In this document: one piece after another, positions 23,097 to 25,405 of the stretch
How positions within the stretch are numbered: the stretch's first letter is position 1
How the letters are laid out: every line of letters starts with the position of its first letter
Assembly (NCBI GenBank): GCA_937912175.1
Contig: CALDOU010000035.1
Span: 1-25,405 of the forward strand
Direction of reading: 5' to 3'
DNA from: an uncultured Clostridia bacterium
GTDB lineage: Bacteria > Bacillota > Clostridia > Oscillospirales > Acutalibacteraceae
Length of the DNA stretch: 25,405 bases
Notes under the pieces: generated by a model
The model's input: only the letters and a program-made list of their open reading frames with translations
What the model was told of the DNA's origin: nothing
Databases searched by the model: none
Program-made: the position numbers and the translations under genes

Positions 23097-24614
23097 ATGT
23101 TACGTACAATAAAAAAATTTTTAGCATGTATTACCGCCATTGCTACTTTAGCGTTTACAAGTTGTTATGCCGCTCCGGGCGGTACTCAATCGTCACAGCA
23201 AGACAATTCAGCACCACAAGAATCCAAAGCTGAGGATGATAAAAGTTCGTCCGACGAAGAAGACTCAACCGATAAAATTATTCAAGTGCACCCACTTCGC
23301 CCCAGCCCATTTATGAATTTTGAACCTTTTAGTCCGAAAAAATGGGTTCCGATTATACCCTTGGGCGATTCTCCACCTTTAATTTCGAAAAAGGGCGTTA
23401 CGGATATAGTTTTGGGTGAGTCTCCACCTTTAACAAAAGACAGTGAAATGGATGATACAACGGGCAATCCAACAACAGCAAGTTGCTCTTCTATGTCAAG
23501 CCATGATGAAAAAAAACCGGAATATTCAGAGTCTTCTGCTTCTTCGTTTTCTCTTGGAGAGGTAGGTATTGAATTGCCCGGGTCCACCGAGAAGCCTTCA
23601 ATTAAAACACCTCAAATGTTAGATTTAAACGTTAAAGCTCAATTATTTCGTAGATTATTGACATCATATTCCGGACCATATTCTTTAGTATCATCAGACG
23701 TAAGATATATTTGCACATTAACTTCAGAATTACTAAAAAAAGAACCACCTATATTATATATTAATAATGACCCTATAGTAGTAGGAGACTTACATGGAAA
23801 TTTCAACGCCGCAAGAGTTTGTTGTGAAAAATTCTTAAATAGTGCATTACCTGCTGGCAGATCTATTATTTTTTTAGGCGATTATGTTGACAGAGGTCCA
23901 CAAAGCATAAAAACCTTAATGTTATTGTTAAACCTTAAACGATTATTTCCGGACAAAGTATTCTTACTCAGAGGAAACCATGAGGCAAGAGGGCAAGAAG
24001 ATTGTGATAAAACAAACACTTTATTCAAAGAATGTAATCGCGATTTTGCAAATGGCGAAGAAGTATATAACCTTATACAAGAGACCATATTTAACAATCT
24101 TTCTGTAGCGGCTGTAGTTAATAATAAATATCTTTGTGTACACGGAGGAATCCCATGTGAATGGACTAGAGGGCTGATTACCACGGACACAATAAGTCGT
24201 ATAAAAAAACCCTTTCTTCTTAACCCAAGTGCTCCCCTTCCGGAAGATGAAAAATTAATTTATGATATTTTATGGAGAGACCCGCTACCGGAAGGAGAAA
24301 GCCCATTTACTGAATCTCCACGAGGACCCGATATACTTTATTTTTCTTTTGAAGAAACAAAAGCATTTCTTGACAAATGGAGGTTAAAACAAATAATCCG
24401 AGGTCATGAATGGGTACTGAATTCCGGATATAAATTAGATCTTAACGGTACTGTTATAACTATTTTTTCTTCACCTCATTATGGTAGTTCTTTTTTTTCC
24501 TCCAGTACATATATCGGCGGCGGAACACTTGATATTATAGGTGAAAAAACACTTTACAGTCCTTTACCGTCTACAGCTAATGAAGATTATGGCGCATTAA
24601 CTAAAAGCCATTAA
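23097..24614 (+). CDS. Lipoprotein with eukaryotic-type PPP Ser/Thr phosphatase domain
   Basis: A 505-residue predicted surface lipoprotein. Residues 1-23 form a type II signal peptide (RTIKKF, hydrophobic core, LAFTSC) with Cys23 as lipidation site. Residues 24-175 are an acidic, Ser/Pro-rich linker containing a repeated LG(D/E)SPPL motif at 89-95 and 106-112. Residues 200-490 form a complete PPP-family (PP1/PP2A-like) metallophosphatase. Its motifs are GDLHG (230-234), GDYVDRG (261-267), GNHE (293-296), HGG (349-351), the SPRG arginine (Arg409) and RGHE (435-438). The two-metal ligands and catalytic His295 are therefore all present, and the SAPNY-like segment reads FSSPHY. The enzyme should remove phosphate from Ser/Thr in proteins, presumably outside the cell; the target is unknown. 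Its ATG has GGGAGA 6 bases upstream. Confidence 0.9.
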   Translation: MLRTIKKFLACITAIATLAFTSCYAAPGGTQSSQQDNSAPQESKAEDDKSSSDEEDSTDKIIQVHPLRPSPFMNFEPFSPKKWVPIIPLGDSPPLISKKGVTDIVLGESPPLTKDSEMDDTTGNPTTASCSSMSSHDEKKPEYSESSASSFSLGEVGIELPGSTEKPSIKTPQMLDLNVKAQLFRRLLTSYSGPYSLVSSDVRYICTLTSELLKKEPPILYINNDPIVVGDLHGNFNAARVCCEKFLNSALPAGRSIIFLGDYVDRGPQSIKTLMLLLNLKRLFPDKVFLLRGNHEARGQEDCDKTNTLFKECNRDFANGEEVYNLIQETIFNNLSVAAVVNNKYLCVHGGIPCEWTRGLITTDTISRIKKPFLLNPSAPLPEDEKLIYDILWRDPLPEGESPFTESPRGPDILYFSFEETKAFLDKWRLKQIIRGHEWVLNSGYKLDLNGTVITIFSSPHYGSSFFSSSTYIGGGTLDIIGEKTLYSPLPSTANEDYGALTKSH

Positions 24615-24767
24615 ATATGGCAACAATAAAAAACCGTATAATATACTATAAAAGCTTTGATTCTATAATTTTAAAAACTCTAAATCTAACGTTATAATAT
24701 ATAGATAAAGTACTATTCAAAACAACCACAGTTTTCTCTAAATGCTATTTTCGAGTTAGTTAATTAT

Positions 24768-24812
24768 ATGCTTTTGCAAATTGACATAGTTCACTTTGCA
24801 AAAGCATTTTTA
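24768..24812 (+). terminator. Rho-independent terminator after the phosphatase gene
   Basis: ATGCTTTTGCAAA (24768-24780) pairs perfectly with TTTGCAAAAGCAT (24795-24807) around a 14-base loop, followed by TTTTTA. It is 153 bases after the stop codon; the bases between contain AT-rich TATAAT-like strings but no gene. Confidence 0.85.
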
Positions 24813-24838
24813 TATTTACTTTTTTAAAATAAAATTAA

Positions 24839-24867
24839 TTGACTAAACTTTATATGTGATTTATAAT
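24839..24867 (+). promoter_or_regulatory. Promoter of the double-Gly-leader gene
   Basis: TTGACT (24839-24844), a 17-base spacer and TATAAT (24862-24867) lie 56 bases before the ATG at 24924. Confidence 0.88.
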
Positions 24868-24923
24868 TCATGTATATAGTGTTAATACTATATAATAAAC
24901 ATAATAATAAGGAGGAATTTATA

Positions 24924-25190
24924 ATGAAACTTAATGAAAAAGAATTAGACAAAGTAACCGGAGGAAAAATAATTGAAACCAAAGACGGAAAATTTATGAG
25001 CGTGGCAGACGAAACTATAGCTTTTGATACCGAAAATGATGCACAACAATTTGAAAAATTCCGTAAAGACCATAAACACCCCGGTGGTCCTCACATAAAT
25101 CTACCTCTCCCCCATTTTAAATTTAAAGATCTTACCAAACCCCATAATGAGATGCCTACAGCAAATAAAAATCCCGAAAAACCAGAATAA
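24924..25190 (+). CDS. Short double-glycine-leader protein, His/Pro-rich tail
   Basis: An 88-residue protein. It starts MKLNEKELDKVTGG, a typical short double-glycine leader with the LxxxELxxVxGG pattern used by bacteriocins, peptide pheromones and other substrates of peptidase-containing ABC exporters; cleavage would follow Gly14. The mature part would be 74 residues: a mixed region (KIIETKDGKFMSVADETIAF, DTENDAQQFEKFRKD) and then a His/Pro-rich tail (HKHPGGPHINLPLPHF and TKPHNEMPTANKNPEKPE). There is no Cys, so no disulphide or lanthionine rings. The ATG at 24924 is set by AAGGAGG 8 bases upstream and by the leader; the open frame upstream of it is not a gene. It has its own promoter and terminator. 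No immunity, modification or export gene is visible next to it, so bacteriocin activity is not established. Confidence 0.75.
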   Translation: MKLNEKELDKVTGGKIIETKDGKFMSVADETIAFDTENDAQQFEKFRKDHKHPGGPHINLPLPHFKFKDLTKPHNEMPTANKNPEKPE

Positions 25191-25207
25191 ATTTTAAAAT
25201 ATAATCT

Positions 25208-25243
25208 CCCCACTGAACTAAACTTCAGTGGGGAAATTTTTAT
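25208..25243. terminator. Terminator after the double-Gly-leader gene
   Basis: CCCCACTGAA (25208-25217) pairs perfectly with TTCAGTGGGG (25224-25233) around a 6-base loop, then AAATTTTTAT. It may serve both this gene and the possible gene entering from the right on the other strand. Confidence 0.9.
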
Positions 25244-25260
25244 ATATTTAAACACGATAA

Positions 25261-25405
25261 CTATATAAACAATATAAATATTAAATTAAAGCCATAAACA
25301 ACACACAAACCAACATAAAATAACCGCATTATTTTTAAATTAAAATATCTTATTGCCTTAAAATATACAACTTTTCTTAATTTCAGTGGATTATTGTACT
25401 TTATA
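25261..25405 (-). CDS. Possible 3' end of a membrane protein gene (partial)
   Basis: The minus strand is open from the right edge of the window to a TAG at 25261-25263, giving 47 residues. It reads as a basic stretch (NNPLKLRKVVYFKAIRYFNL) followed by a hydrophobic helix (YVGLCVVYGFNLIFILFI). Lack of stops in such AT-rich DNA and the shared terminator support a real gene end, but it is short and unrecognised, so chance cannot be excluded. Confidence 0.35.
   Translation of the reverse strand, partial: IKYNNPLKLRKVVYFKAIRYFNLKIMRLFYVGLCVVYGFNLIFILFI

Noticed and set aside
24630..24715. Several TATAAT-like strings after the phosphatase gene
   Set aside because: They lack -35 elements and a downstream gene; the DNA is AT-rich enough to give them by chance.
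24924..25190. Calling the double-Gly protein a bacteriocin
   Set aside because: Only the leader supports this; no immunity, modification or export gene is present and the mature part fits no class I know.
1..25405. CRISPR arrays and complete insertion sequences
   Set aside because: I saw no regularly spaced repeats and no transposase gene in the window.

Overview
The window looks like a chromosomal piece from a low-GC, Gram-positive spore-forming lineage, most likely a gut Clostridia or Oscillospirales-type anaerobe. Supporting signs are very AT-rich intergenic DNA, strong AGGAGG-type ribosome binding sites, consensus TTGACA/TATAAT promoters, frequent TTG starts, the AddA/AddB pair, CwlD, a YlmC/YmxH protein and a DUF6514 protein. 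This placement is inferred from gene content, not from a marker gene.

Left part (1 to about 6.2 kb): a patchwork of decaying genes. It holds the 3' end of an unrecognised gene, a DUF4143 ATPase fragment cut at an insertion-like scar, the 3' part of a DUF6544/DUF6920-like gene joined to the end of a YhcG/DUF1016 nuclease gene that carries a nonsense codon, a frameshifted hypothetical gene, and a RadC gene that has lost its metal-binding core. Intact genes among these are a DUF952 protein, a lipoprotein of the choloylglycine-hydrolase (Ntn amidase) type with its own strong promoter, and a DUF6514 protein.

Middle (6.4 to 21.4 kb): mostly intact core genes. In order: tRNA-Pro; a large alpha/beta-hydrolase preceded by a Nif11-like double-glycine leader; addB-addA (double-strand break repair helicase-nuclease); cwlD and radA on the opposite strand; a hemolysin III/PAQR membrane protein converging on a YlmC/YmxH protein with overlapping stop codons; a CtpE-like cation P-type ATPase; and a 53-residue single-span membrane protein.

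Right part (21.5 to 25.4 kb): tRNA-Leu(CAA) with promoter and terminator, a hypothetical exported or anchored protein, TspO/MBR, then a secreted lipoprotein made of an acidic linker and a complete eukaryotic-type PPP serine/threonine phosphatase domain. Next is a short double-glycine-leader protein with its own promoter and terminator. The 3' end of a possible membrane gene enters from the right edge.

The most interesting theme is export. Two proteins carry double-glycine leaders (one on a whole enzyme, one on a short His/Pro-rich protein), and two enzymes are predicted surface lipoproteins (Ntn amidase, PPP phosphatase). No peptidase-containing exporter lies in the window, so a shared secretion route is a hypothesis only.
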